From positions 1 to 58,826 of the forward strand of contig JAUCBJ010008793.1 of the NCBI GenBank assembly GCA_032718475.1: a stretch of DNA of 58,826 nt, read 5' to 3'. This DNA comes from Nemertoderma westbladi (lineage: Eukaryota > Xenacoelomorpha > Nemertodermatida > Nemertodermatidae). Shown here piece after piece: positions 33,196 to 43,710 of this stretch. Position 1 is the first letter of the stretch; every line of letters starts with the position of its first letter. Under the pieces are notes generated by a model. The model ran no database searches, was not told the DNA's origin, and saw only the letters and a program-made list of their open reading frames with translations. The translations under genes were made by a program, and so were the position numbers.

Positions 33196-33302
33196 AGTTG
33201 TACTTGACACAAATTCCATCTCGGCGAATTAATATCTCGTCTCATTGTTAAATAATTATGGATAGGACTAAATATGAATTTTGGTTGCCGTCAGCAACCA
33301 CT

Positions 33303-33316
33303 CCCCCCCCCCCCCC
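33303..33316. repeat. Poly-C tract, 14 bp, followed by T8
   Basis: C run directly abutting an eight-base T run, 108 bp from the poly-G tract. Confidence 0.9.
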
Positions 33317-34722
33317 TTTTTTTTCTGGATGGATGAGGCCATGTGTACAGTATTCCTCCATAACATATGTACAAACATACCCCAGGAAGCAGAAGACATT
33401 CACCAAAGATATTGAACATTGACATATGGTTACTTATTCAGTTTTCACCCATGATGTAATAATCTATGAGACAATGTTTAGATTACAGTAGGTACAACAT
33501 GCCGACATTACCAATTAGCCAATTTGAAATTTTAAAATAATGTAATAATTTTAATCACTTGTTGAACGAAATTAAATATGAACCAACACATTCAATAATG
33601 ATCGTTCACTTTTCATTCAGTTTTACGTCCATTTATTTATACTGTATCAACAATACAGTACAGTACCTAAAATATGAACGATCATGGCACGATGTTTTAA
33701 TTTTTATGAACTTTCACAAGTATACCATAATTGAAGCCATCCCGATGACGTTTTTGATAATTAAAATGATTTACAACATTAACAAACTAACAACACCTAC
33801 TAACCAACACATACTAACAACATTAAGCACTTCGCAATTATAACACTTTTGATATTGCCCCGGATACATACTGTAATACAGTAGAATAAGATAAAAAATT
33901 TATACAGTAGGCCTACCTGCAGTGCTACAATATCTCAGGTTACAGTACCTACAGTTGTTATACAGTAGTACAGACAATATGTACTGTATTTAAATTTTCA
34001 TTTGTACATTTTTGCAGTGAACAAAAAAAATATTCAACTGTCAAAAATTAAACGGCATTTACATAAACTACCAACCCCAACCCCCCGACACTACCTCAAT
34101 TTGCAGAAAACTGAAATTATTGGATAGATATATGGTTTCTTATCTTCGAATAATCGATTAGAAACAGTTTACAATTTATTATTTTTAATAAATTATAATT
34201 ATGAATTATCTAATATGGTTGTAAATAAGATCAAATATATAGATTTTAAAAATCGAATTAATATTTTTTGGTGATCGCTTAAAGTTATATAGGATACTCC
34301 TAAGTCTTAATGCATTATATATTCTCTTATTATACTCAAACGATTACATCTCAGTTTGTATAGAGTATTGTAGGTGTAGGGCCGTAGGGTGTAGGCATAG
34401 GGTAGGTAAGGTAGGCTAACCACTCCAGCCCCTCCCCCCCCCTCCCCTCCTCTCTCCACAGAGTATGCACAAGGAACGCCATGTGATTGGACAAAGCGAA
34501 TTTTTTTTAACCTGGGCAGCTACAAATGCCGCTAAATCCACGCTAAAGTGCCGCTAAGGAACCGCTAAAAACCGGATAATTATCCCGCTAAAAACACCGC
34601 TATAGCGGGGACCACTTTTACGGCGATTATCCGGATATTATCTTATAAAAATAGCGGGATATTAGCAGGATGGTACATCCCGCTATTAGCGTGCTAATCG
34701 CTGGATATGTATTTGCTGGGTA

Positions 34723-35175
34723 GATCCGATGTGGTACTGATTTGGTTCGATGTGGTACCGATTGGGTCCGATGTGGTACCGATTGGTTCTAATGTGGTAC
34801 CCATTAGGACCGGTGTGGTACCGATTTGGTCCGATGTGGTACCGATTCAGTCCGATGTGGTACCGATTGGGTCCGATGTGGTAATGATTGGGTCCGATGT
34901 GGTACCGATTAGATCCGATGTGGTACCGATTGGTTCCGATGTGGTACCGATTGGGTCCGATGTGGTACCGATTGGGTCCGATGTGGTACCCATTAGGACC
35001 GATGTGGTACCGATTGGGTTCGATGTGGTATCGATTTGGTCCGAAGTGGTACCGATTGGGTCCGATGTGGAACCGATTGGCTCCGATGTGGTACCGATTG
35101 GGTCCATGTCGTACCGATTGGGTCCGATGTGGAACCGATTCGGTCCGATGTGGTACCGATTGGGACCGATGTGTT
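34723..35175 (+). repeat. 21-bp satellite array, right part
   Basis: Continuation of the array at 32262-32836 after the inserted element; about 21 units, the last degenerate at about 35175. Confidence 0.95.
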
Positions 35176-35228
35176 AACGTTGTTAACGTTTAAAGTTGGA
35201 ACATAACAGAACAACAGAATAACAGCAT

Positions 35229-35236
35229 CAAAGGCT
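35229..35236. repeat. 8-bp target duplication of hAT-type element (left)
   Basis: caaaggct, repeated exactly at 39431-39438. Confidence 0.9.
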
Positions 35237-36258
35237 CAGTGCCGGATTAACCTTAAGGCATATACGGCACGTGCCTTAGGGCCAGCCGAAAATACGGGCC
35301 ATTTTTTCTCAGCGAGTCATTACTGTGAAAAAAATATTTTTATCTGAAAAGTCCACATTTTTTCTCACTAAAATTTGTAGAAAACAGAGAAAGAAAGTGC
35401 ATCTTTCGACTACTTTCTATCCCTAAATTTGTGATAGAAAGTGCAAAATTCTAGCTCAGTCAACCGACAGGTGCTGTGTTATTAGTTCGAGATGGCAGGA
35501 AATTGGAGAATTTAATTTTATTTATTCGTGGGGAATTATTTGTAGTTATGCTCTTAAACTTTATAGTACAACTAAATAATGACGTGGTGACATATGGAAA
35601 TACTGTACATAGTAATTGTATGGCGTGGAGATATGGTAGTGCGAAATTCATTTTATTTACCGGAAACGAGTTTTATAAATACAGGCCCTAGTAGATAAAA
35701 AAAGGATAAATTAGTTGTAGATAAAATAGTTGTTGATAAAAAAAATCGTGTCGGAAATAACTTCTTGTCACCGAAATTCAGATGTTCTGCCCTTTTTGCA
35801 TTTTGCATTCGATGGAATTTTAGGTGCAATTCCTGCAAAACCTAAATCTCTCGGACAGCGTTATTGAATTTGGGTAAATTAAAATTAGTGACAAAAAGTA
35901 CTTATTTCCGAGACTGTTCTCTTATCGAAGAACATTACTTTCTCAGCAAGTCCAAATCTAGATCAGAAATATTATATCTCTGCACTAAGCCCACACTTTT
36001 GGTGTGTTATATTTCTCAGCAAGTCCTGTAAAGATAAGTACCCTGCGAAACCTACAGCAAATAAATAACACATTCCCAAGATCCGATCAAAATTGCTAAA
36101 TGCTTAAGGGGGCCAACTATAACCCCCGCAGAAATGAAATTTTCGAAAAATTTACACAATTATTAGTAGTTTGATAGAAGAGCTTTCATAAGGTGATAAC
36201 AGTTTTCAACATTGAATTATTTTTTGACCTCAAAACTGTTCTTTTCAACAACATAATA

Positions 36259-38191
36259 CAGTCGGGGTCTCAAAGTGCATCTGTTCTTTGAGATTTTCTC
36301 AAAGAACTAAAAGTGTCTCAAAGTTCTAAAAGTGGTCTAAGAAAATGACAAAGTGTCCTCAAAGATTTCAAAGTAGTACTGTCAGTCATTTCATACAGTC
36401 CTGCGCCTGAAACTGGCAATGGTATGGGGTATATTGACTTTGACTAAAGGGTAAAATATAAGTAATAAAAACCTCTATGAAACAATAAAGATGCCTCCAA
36501 ATAATACTGCAGTAATAAATATTTGTTACTGAAAGTAAGAATTAATTATTACTGCAGTAATAAAAAATTGTATTTTTCTGCAGTAACAAATAATTTGTTA
36601 CTGCAGTATAAATTTTTATTCAATTATTTATTAAATTATTAATATTGATTATTGCAGTAATAAATATTTGTTGCTGCAGTAATTTTTATATGTTACTGCA
36701 GTAACTAATATTTAATACAGCAGTATTTTTTGTAGGTATTTTTATTGTTTCATAGAGGATTTTATTAATTTATATTTTGACTCTTTAGAGACGCCATAAT
36801 TGCGGGCTATCGGAATGTGTTGGTATTTGTGTCATAGATAGTTTGTCTGTTGCCCGATCTATATTAATGTATAGTGCTAAAGCTGTACTGTTTAAATTTG
36901 TTTAGCCCACGTGAACGCCGAATTCCCTTACCAATGCATGTCAATGGTCAACCAGCCATTCTTTGCCGCACTGTAAATTGTGTTATACAAAGTAAAGAAT
37001 AAAGATAGAGGCAGGAATAAAGAGAAATGATTCAAGCGCACTAATTGGCTGTTCCCATAGATGTTTTAGGCATTGTTTGTGCGCAATGCATATGGTCAGA
37101 GCGACCGCCCAGTCTGCCAACAATGTAATCAAATGGTACCACAAGCCAAGCAAAGCCTGTGACAGTTCTTTCCGGCTCTGCACCTGTTTGTTTGAAGGTC
37201 GCCGTCCGTGGGTCGCTACTCGCTAGCTGTGATTGATAGCTTACACTGGGTGCCGCTTTGCCAGAAGGCGGTACACATCAATTGAATATGAGGCAAACAT
37301 TTAAAATATGCTCAAATATAAACGCAGGGGCAGGGGATATTTTAATATTTCTATTAAGCTAAAACAACACAAGATTGTAGCCGTTCTATCTTAATTGAAA
37401 GTCGAAAAGCCTTTCTTAGTTTTTAAGAAGGAATTCTCGCGCTCTCGTCACCATAATTATCATATTAATTAGGTAGTACGGTTTGACCCCTCAGGTGACT
37501 AATGAAATAAATGGCAAAAGTTATTACAAGCTCTCTCCCAACAGGGCTTCTTTAGGTCATTATAATGAAACTGCGTATACACAGATAAACTACAGTGCAG
37601 TTTTTCTTATATTAATTGTTAATCTGATATTGTATTATGTTATTATATTAATCAATCTTGTCAAGCATTAATCTTGTTTCACTAATTATGTTCCATGTAT
37701 TATTTGATTTTTAAGAATCTTTTTTAGAAAGACTTCAGGGCGCCGTAAATTCAATTTGTACTTGCGACCTAAAACCCATCCCGTACTGCCGTAATGACCT
37801 CAGGAACCTCAATATGATAAATTAATGGGAATAGCTTCTAAGCAACAACTGGCCAGCACACAAGTATCACTTTGTTGCCCGCATGATATTGTTCCCCGAG
37901 AATGCTTCTGCCTCTGCATCTGTTAACTTACCACGAGCTGTCAATCAGGAATACCTCGGAGTTTATTTTCTCAAAGAATTCAAAGTGCCGCAAACTAACT
38001 CAAAGTGACATTTCTCAAAGAATTCAAAGAATTAAAAGTGCCTAAAAGCAGAAAATCACTTTGAGATTCCCAACTAAAAGTGTCTACAAGAATTCAAAGC
38101 GGCCGTTGGGAATAATGTAATGACTTTTAGACACTTTTAGAAACACTTTGAGAAAATCTCAAAGAACAGATGCACTTTGAGACCCCGACTG
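36259..38191. mobile_element. 1933-bp TA-flanked element, CAGTCGGGGTC ends
   Basis: Left end CAGTCGGGGTCTCAAAGTGC, right end its reverse complement, with arms continuing past caaagtgcatctgttctttg. Flanked by TA (36257-36258, 38192-38193). The second hAT copy reads through the same point without it (cataatatattg near 53081-53090), an empty site in the same window. Subterminal ctcaaag/ctttgag repeats occur on both sides. No transposase; Tc1/mariner-type ends. Confidence 0.9.
36443..36791. mobile_element. About 350-bp palindromic MITE nested in the 1933-bp element
   Basis: Inverted arms of about 100 bp: left ctaaagggtaaaatata ... cctctatgaaacaataaa, right its inverse. The centre is built of ctgcagtaataaat repeats. 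The outer limit is approximate; a TA on either side (gac-TA-aag and ctt-TA-gag) would fit a TA duplication. Confidence 0.75.
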
Positions 38192-39000
38192 TATATTGCG
38201 GTTATGACTACTCTCTGTATAAAACAACATTTTTATCAGTTTGTCGATTTTGACTTTTATCATCACTAAATTTTCATCACTACTACTATTTTATTTTTTT
38301 ACTTAATTGCCATCAAACATATACCAAAATGGTCAGCAGCTTTAGGACTACTATCGTTGGTTTTGTAAAACATGGCCATTTGGATCTTCTAGACCCGGTT
38401 TTGTAACTGCTACACTTTGTCTATCACAAATTATTTGATTCCAAAAATATAGCCCGGACATACTAAAACCCCCATAAATTTTTCAAAAACAATAATTTTG
38501 TGCCAAAATTTTCATAGAAGATGGCCTACACATCTAGGTCCATTCTACCAAAGTCTTGGACCAAGAACTTCAATGCAGGTGGTATTACAGATCCTTAAAC
38601 ATGAGCTAATTTACATATAAATGCCTCAAAATTTATACAAATTTTGAAAAAACCCGACCTGTTCAAAAAGTGCCATATTTTTCGAACAAACGGTTTATGA
38701 AGCTATCTATACTCAGTTTTCATAGTATATAAAAGATTACAGATCATTGTATTAAAGTTTCAGAATAGTAGCTTTATAAATAAAACAAATAGATTTTGGG
38801 TAATGCAGTAATGGTCCCATTAATATATTAAAAATTAAAGCTTGAGATATTCTATCAAAACCTTTACACTTTTTATAGCAATGGTTTTATAGGCATAATA
38901 TGCCGTTTAGTAATGTTACAATTCTTGATGAAAACTATTTTTGCAAAGTACTTATTATTAAAGTACTTAGTAGTTATTTGAAATATTATAATACTAATTA

Positions 39001-39251
39001 ATTTGATTAATTTGGAGGGGTAGCTCAGTTGGTTGAGCGCCGGGCCTGCAATCTATTGGTTGTAGGTTCAGCCCCTCCAGGGTCCACTCAGCCTTTCATC
39101 CACTGGAGTCGATAAAATGAGTACCAGTTAAATAACTGGTAGCTAATCTTGGGATAGGAGTAGCGCCCACCCCTACCCTCGGGTAGCAGCTATCGAAAGA
39201 GCAGCCTTCGGGTCGCCTCCGGCTTCGGTCGACTGTTTGCTTTGCTTTTTG
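39001..39251 (+). mobile_element. tRNA-derived SINE inside the hAT element
   Basis: 39014-39078 is tRNA-like: the acceptor strand ggagggg pairs with ccctcc near 39073-39078, with an A box (tagctcagttggttgagcg) and a B box-like ggttgtaggttcagcc. The anticodon loop reads cctgcaa, so TGC (Ala-like), but the anticodon stem is mispaired, so it is not a working tRNA. A tRNA-unrelated body follows (gtcgataaaatgagtacc) and a T/G-rich tail (tttgctttgcttttt). An 11-bp duplication aatactaatta lies at 38990-39000 and 39252-39262. Confidence 0.85.
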
Positions 39252-39485
39252 AATACTAATTACTATTAAATATTATATGCTTAAGAAAATACTTTATATT
39301 TCATTCTCAACATTTTCACAATTTCGGTTGTTTTTAGCAGCTTTTTCTTTTGAAAGGGTTTGCGGAAAAAGATCAATTTTCGGGCCATTTTTGGAAATTA
39401 CTAAAATGTCTGAGGCTTAATCCGGCACTGCAAAGGCTTCACTAACAGGTACTACATATTTGCTCAGCTCAAAATTATTCAGATA

Positions 39486-39512
39486 GGGGGGGGGGGGGGG
39501 GGGGGGGGGGGG
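39486..39512. repeat. Poly-G tract, 27 bp
   Basis: The longest homopolymer in the window. Confidence 0.95.
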
Positions 39513-39720
39513 AACTGGACGCAATAAACATTCATCCCTCTCCAGACTCCAGGGGAAATTCGACGCAAAAAACAGCTGATTAATATCAAAAATAATAATT
39601 GTGTTTAGTTTATTTTTTTTGGTTAATTTAACGTGCCACTGCAACCTGCTCCTTTCCCTAAATTGGGAATATAACATTGAGGCGGGATATTAATTCGCCA
39701 AGATGGGATTTGGGTCCAGT

Positions 39721-39738
39721 CCCCCCCCCCCCCCCCCC
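39721..39738. repeat. Poly-C tract, 18 bp
   Basis: Uninterrupted C run. Confidence 0.95.
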
Positions 39739-39868
39739 GTCTCAAATTATTTCAAACAATGCATTGATAACGTTTTCTCTTTCAAACTTCTTGCCTTCTA
39801 GCGGCAGACTGGAGAACTGAAGATTGCCTAGTGCATGTGTTATATATAGTACTGTATATAGTACTACT

Positions 39869-40741
39869 ACTACTACTACTACTAGGATCGGCATGCTGCA
39901 TTGCAGCTGCATTTTTAAGAATGCTGTGCCGGCTTGTCAACAAAATTGCACCGCCACAACTCCCTATCACCCATGACATTTGCTAGATCATCCGCATCTT
40001 TAAGGCCAGTGTCCTTTAAGATGCGTCTCAAGAAAGTCATGGGCTGTCCACCATGCTTATTCACTCCATGAGGCTGCCAAAGTACAAGATTATGCACTGG
40101 CTGGTCCTCACGGCGAAAGCAATGTCCTGCAAAGCGGAGGCGATTTTGTTCTAGTGTCAAGCTTGGAGGAACCAATGAGACACCTCCAATATTATATCGT
40201 GTCTGGTTGGAGATGTGTGCATTGTACTTGACACAATGTACCCGGCGTAGCATTCTTGTGAATGTGCCATCCAGAGATTTGGTGTCCTCAGCAGTTAGAG
40301 CCCAGAATGTCAGATTAACTGTCAGAATTTTGGTCTTTCTGGAGTTAATAAAAAGACCAACACTAGAAGCAGCATGTTCTAATGAGCTGAGGAGCCGCTG
40401 GGCTCCCTCTAATGATTCTGACAGTACTCCTAAGTCATCAGCAAAGTCTAGATCAGTTAGGTACTTGGCAGGATTTCCTCGACTTCTGGAGCCAGTAGGT
40501 GGAGTTATCATCACCCCATCATCATTATGATGATCTAAGGACATGCGTAGAACATAGTCAACCACAATAATGAACAAGAATGGTGCAAGTGTGTCTCCTT
40601 GGAGGACGCCCCATAACACTTCAAATGGTTCTGTGTCACCGTCAACAGTAGACAGAAATGTTGTCGAACCATCGTATACTGATCTGATTGCTGCAATAAT
40701 TTCATCAGGGATCCCATATAATGAAAGTATGCTGAACATAC
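39869..40741 (-). mobile_element. LINE A copy, 5'-truncated, internally deleted
   Basis: Minus-strand copy with the (TAG)n tail at 39869-39890, the 3' end at 39893 and a 5' truncation at about 40741. Near-identical to 13880-15000 of the full copy except for a deletion joining 14300 to 14565 (gcccagaatgtcagatt at 40311). A probable target duplication atatagtac-W-gtata flanks it (left near 39845-39862, right near 40746-40760), with one mismatch. Confidence 0.85.
39915..40739 (-). pseudogene. LINE A reverse transcriptase fragment
   Basis: A single frame of 274 residues retaining GVLQGDTLAPFLF, the catalytic DFADDLGVL, LRFAGHCFRR and the C terminus, but lacking the endonuclease, motif A and about 90 residues removed by an in-frame deletion. 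It cannot be functional. Confidence 0.85.
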
Positions 40742-40784
40742 GTACATATAGTACAGTATAGTATAATTATACAAATACACGTTC

Positions 40785-41407
40785 GTGGGGACTTCGCGCA
40801 GCACGTAGTCGGCAAGCCTTGGCATACGGTTCATATAGAGCAAATGGGGCATGTCTAGTTTGGACCCCATATCCCATGCTATAAATGTATTCATTCGATA
40901 TACAATCATATGTTAATCCGCCAGGTGGTGTCAAATTGTTATTCTGCAATTTCGTACTTACCAGTGCAGCACTGTACAGCAGTACCGTACCGGTAGGCCT
41001 ATGTCATTACTTCTGAGTCTCTAGCGGATCCCCAATTAAATGTCTTAACTTTTCAATTTCGTAAAAGATAGACTTCATGATTCTCTACAGGCCATCAAAA
41101 TTTCAGCTCAGGAAAATGAGGCCTTCCCGAGAAATTTAACATTTTCTAAAAACCACATAATCTGTCGTAGCTGACGTCACACTGCATGACATGCATGATT
41201 TTTCACCAAACTTTACAAACTTTCTAAACTTTCTCTCTACTACTTACCTACTAAGTTTGGTTCAATTCCGAACCAGCGATGCAGAGAAATTCGCGTTCAA
41301 ACATTTACCAGACAGACAGACGGACGGACAGACAGACAGACGGACATGCCCCATTTGCCCTATATGAACCGTATGCCAAGGCTCGCCGACTACGTGTCTC
41401 GCCCCAC
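40785..41407. mobile_element. 623-bp inverted-repeat element with about 65-bp arms
   Basis: The left arm has gtggggacttcgcg, then cacgtagtcggc, then atacggttcatatagag, then aaatggggcatgtc; the right arm is its inverse, ending gtctcgccccac. The interior carries runs of cagacagacggac. Related in end sequence (GTGGGG...CCCCAC) to 21328-21864. No clear target duplication. Confidence 0.85.
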
Positions 41408-41663
41408 AATAACTGCCAAGCTCATTGTCTATACCTGCAGACGGGAACTGTACTGTAAAAGTAGGGGCAATAGTCTCTGCAATAGATATTCTAGTACCAG
41501 TACCTACTGCAGTGCAGTACCCGTTACCAGCCTGACCTGTTGCCAGCTAAAGACTAACAATTACTGAATTACTGATACGCGTTTGGTCAGTTGCTGCTGG
41601 AACTTGTTATTTAATATTTACAGATTTACATCATACTGTCATACAGTCATAAATTGCTATATT

Positions 41664-41740
41664 TTGACCGATGTGGCTCCGATGTGGCCCCGATGTGGCC
41701 CCGATGTGGTCCGATGTGGTCCGATGTGGTACCGATCCAG
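41664..41740 (+). repeat. Short block of gatgtgg satellite
   Basis: Six units of ccgatgtgg(tc/cc), related to the 21-bp satellite at 32262-35175 but shorter in period. Confidence 0.8.
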
Positions 41741-41770
41741 GTTGGAATTTATGTAGAGTTTGCTCAACAT

Positions 41771-41896
41771 GTGTGGCGCGCATTTAGGATCCTGGCGCGA
41801 AGAAACAGGGGCGTGTGGCGCGCATTTAGGATCCTGGCGCGAAGGAACAGGGGCGTGTGGCGCGCATTGAGGATCCACGCTGCCTGGCGCGGAAAT
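41771..41896. repeat. 42-bp tandem repeat, three copies
   Basis: Units start at 41771, 41813 and 41855 with gtgtggcgcgcattta; the third is partly diverged. The period is exactly 42 bp, so frames remain open through it. Confidence 0.9.
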
Positions 41897-42844
41897 GGAT
41901 GTCATGTATAGTAGCAAAATGCACTGGCTGACTGGCATGGCAACATATCCAGCCACTCTACTTGAAATTATACCGGTAGGCCTATGCCAGTAGAGCCTAT
42001 TTTTAAAAAGAGTTAGGCCTAGACCTTAAAAATTTTCGCTCGCTTCGCTCGCGTTTGTGTATTATGCCTGCCTACTGTACGCTCTACTCTTATTCATCAT
42101 TCTAATAACTATAACAGGGGTATAATAGGGAGGGATATTTGATTAGTGATATTTTATTACAGTATTTGTTTATTAACCTAGGCTCCTAAGTAGTTCCGTG
42201 CCTTGAACTGTTTTGCACTCCCACATTATGGACAAACCGACAGATTGAGCATTGAAGGCTTGCTCTCTACGCTCGCAATTTAATCATATCTGTATTTAAA
42301 AACAGTCGGTCAGTCGGTTGACCTACTATCTGAATATTACAGTATTACTGTACGCCTATTCAAGTTTACATTTCTGCAAAATTTTCTTGCTCGCTTCGCT
42401 CGCATTTTCATGTTAAATTACTGTAGGAGTGGGTCTAGCTCTAGGTATGTAGCGTAGGTACTGCAGTATAAACTGATAAATGATAACAAAAATTGCAAAA
42501 TTTAATGGTTAATCTTTCAATGGTTGGCGCGCATTGAATGTCATGGTTGGCGCGCTTTTCGTTTAACCAGACTGCCAGAATCCGTGTGGCGCGCTTTTTG
42601 CCTTTGTGGCTTTTAGTGACTGGGGGGACGGTGTAAGGCAGTAAGTGTAAGGGAAGGTATGTAGGCCTATTGGATAACAATGGACCCTGGTGCCTGGATG
42701 GTACCGGTACCCTGGATGGAGTGCCAGGTGGAGTGTATTGTGTATTGGGTGGACATGGACAAGGCAGGGCTTGGCACGCCCGCCACGACCAAGGAGGTTT
42801 GGATTGGGACAATGAGTCATAGGCCTACTCAGCTACTGGCCTAT

Positions 42845-42881
<37 letters not shown>

Positions 42882-43710
42882 AAGTTACAGGAACAAGAAA
42901 GTTGAGAACTTATAGGGTCCCATAAATCACGATATGTACGCGGAAATTAAACTTTAAAAATATAAAAATTACTCAAAACATTTAAACAACACAATAAGGT
43001 AGAATGCAACATACATTTAGCATTTACGGCATGTCTCCATAATACAATAAAATGGCGCAAAGTAAATAAAAGTTTATATATCACGTGGACTATCTAGATA
43101 AAATAGATAAAAATTAATGACATAGAAGTAATCTATACGGTGTTAACAGAATAAGATTATTGGCTATATATTGTACAACGCAGTGGTAGATTAATAATTA
43201 AAGTGGGATTGCACAACATGTGAGTAAAATAGAACAACAGAGAACTGTGATTCCGGAATGTGTGACAGCATAACAATACGATCGATATACATACATTGTA
43301 TAACTACTGGAAAATAAAATAAATTAGGTAGGCCTACAAAAGTAAAGTAAAACAGTACAAATTCATTAAAAAAAAAGGTAAGAAAAACAACTGAGAATGG
43401 ATAATTAAATAAAACAGATACAGTACAATAGTAAAACGATACAAATACATGAAGATAAAAGATTAATGCATAACAGATTGCATAGCATGTGAGTAAAAAT
43501 AGGGCAACTGGGGAAATACGATATACAATTTTTAACCAATGGGAAAATTAAATAAAATAAGTAGTAAAGTAAAACGGTAGAAATTCAATAAAAATAAAAA
43601 GCGGTAAAAAAAAACTGAAGTTAAAATAAGATTAATAAAATATATGGCAAAATAAGATTTACAGTAATTATGAGTTAGATAGATTATGTGAACAAGTGGA
43701 TTAGATTAGA
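41897..43710. other. Intergenic; probable 3' untranslated part of the CR1/L2-like LINE at the right
   Basis: 41897-42600 has several ggcgcgc and cgctcgcttcgctcgc stretches and TACTGTA motifs. (ATT)n occupies about 42851-42881. From about 42900 to 43710 the sequence is A-rich and may be the 3' untranslated part of the minus-strand LINE; two related blocks (ttgcacaacatgtgagtaaaa near 43209 and ttgcatagcatgtgagtaaaa near 43479) suggest an internal duplication. Confidence 0.45.

Larger units (their letters stand above)
32837..34720. mobile_element. 1884-bp inverted-repeat element with CCCAGCAAA ends, TA-flanked
   Basis: Left end CCCAGCAAAGACACATCCGG; right end is the inverse (ggatatgtatttgctggg). 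Flanked by TA at 32835-32836 and 34721-34722. The joined flank, cccatta-gatccgatgtgg, matches an intact satellite unit near 32650, so both boundaries and the TA duplication are supported. Subterminal regions on both sides are rich in gctaaat/atttagcg and ggataatatcc palindromes. No transposase. Poly-G (33175-33195) and poly-C (33303-33316) tracts lie inside. Confidence 0.9.
35237..39430. mobile_element. 4194-bp hAT-type non-autonomous element, with nested insertions
   Basis: Terminal inverted repeats CAGTGCCGGATTAA at both ends with a perfect 8-bp duplication caaaggct outside them. The 8-bp duplication and CA-G start are characteristic of the hAT superfamily (family knowledge). No transposase frame is visible. 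It contains a 1933-bp TA-flanked element (36259-38191) and a SINE (39001-39251), leaving about 2 kb of its own sequence. A partial second copy is at 52020-53600 and serves as an empty-site reference. Confidence 0.9.
39431..39868. other. Spacer with long G and C tracts
   Basis: Holds poly-G 39486-39512 and poly-C 39721-39738, 209 bp apart. No gene; the minus-strand frame 39417-39677 reads a proline run through the G tract. Confidence 0.5.

Noticed and set aside
32296-35214. Several long overlapping frames with repeating WYRLGPM or GTTSDPI
   Set aside because: They are translations of the 21-bp satellite, whose period is a multiple of three; both strands are open at once.
39014-39078. A functional tRNA-Ala gene
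   Set aside because: The anticodon stem is mispaired, the T arm departs from consensus, and the sequence continues into a SINE body with its own target duplication.
41306-41345. A CRISPR-like or structured array in the cagacagacggac runs
   Set aside because: Simple tetranucleotide-type repeat inside an inverted-repeat element, with no spacers.
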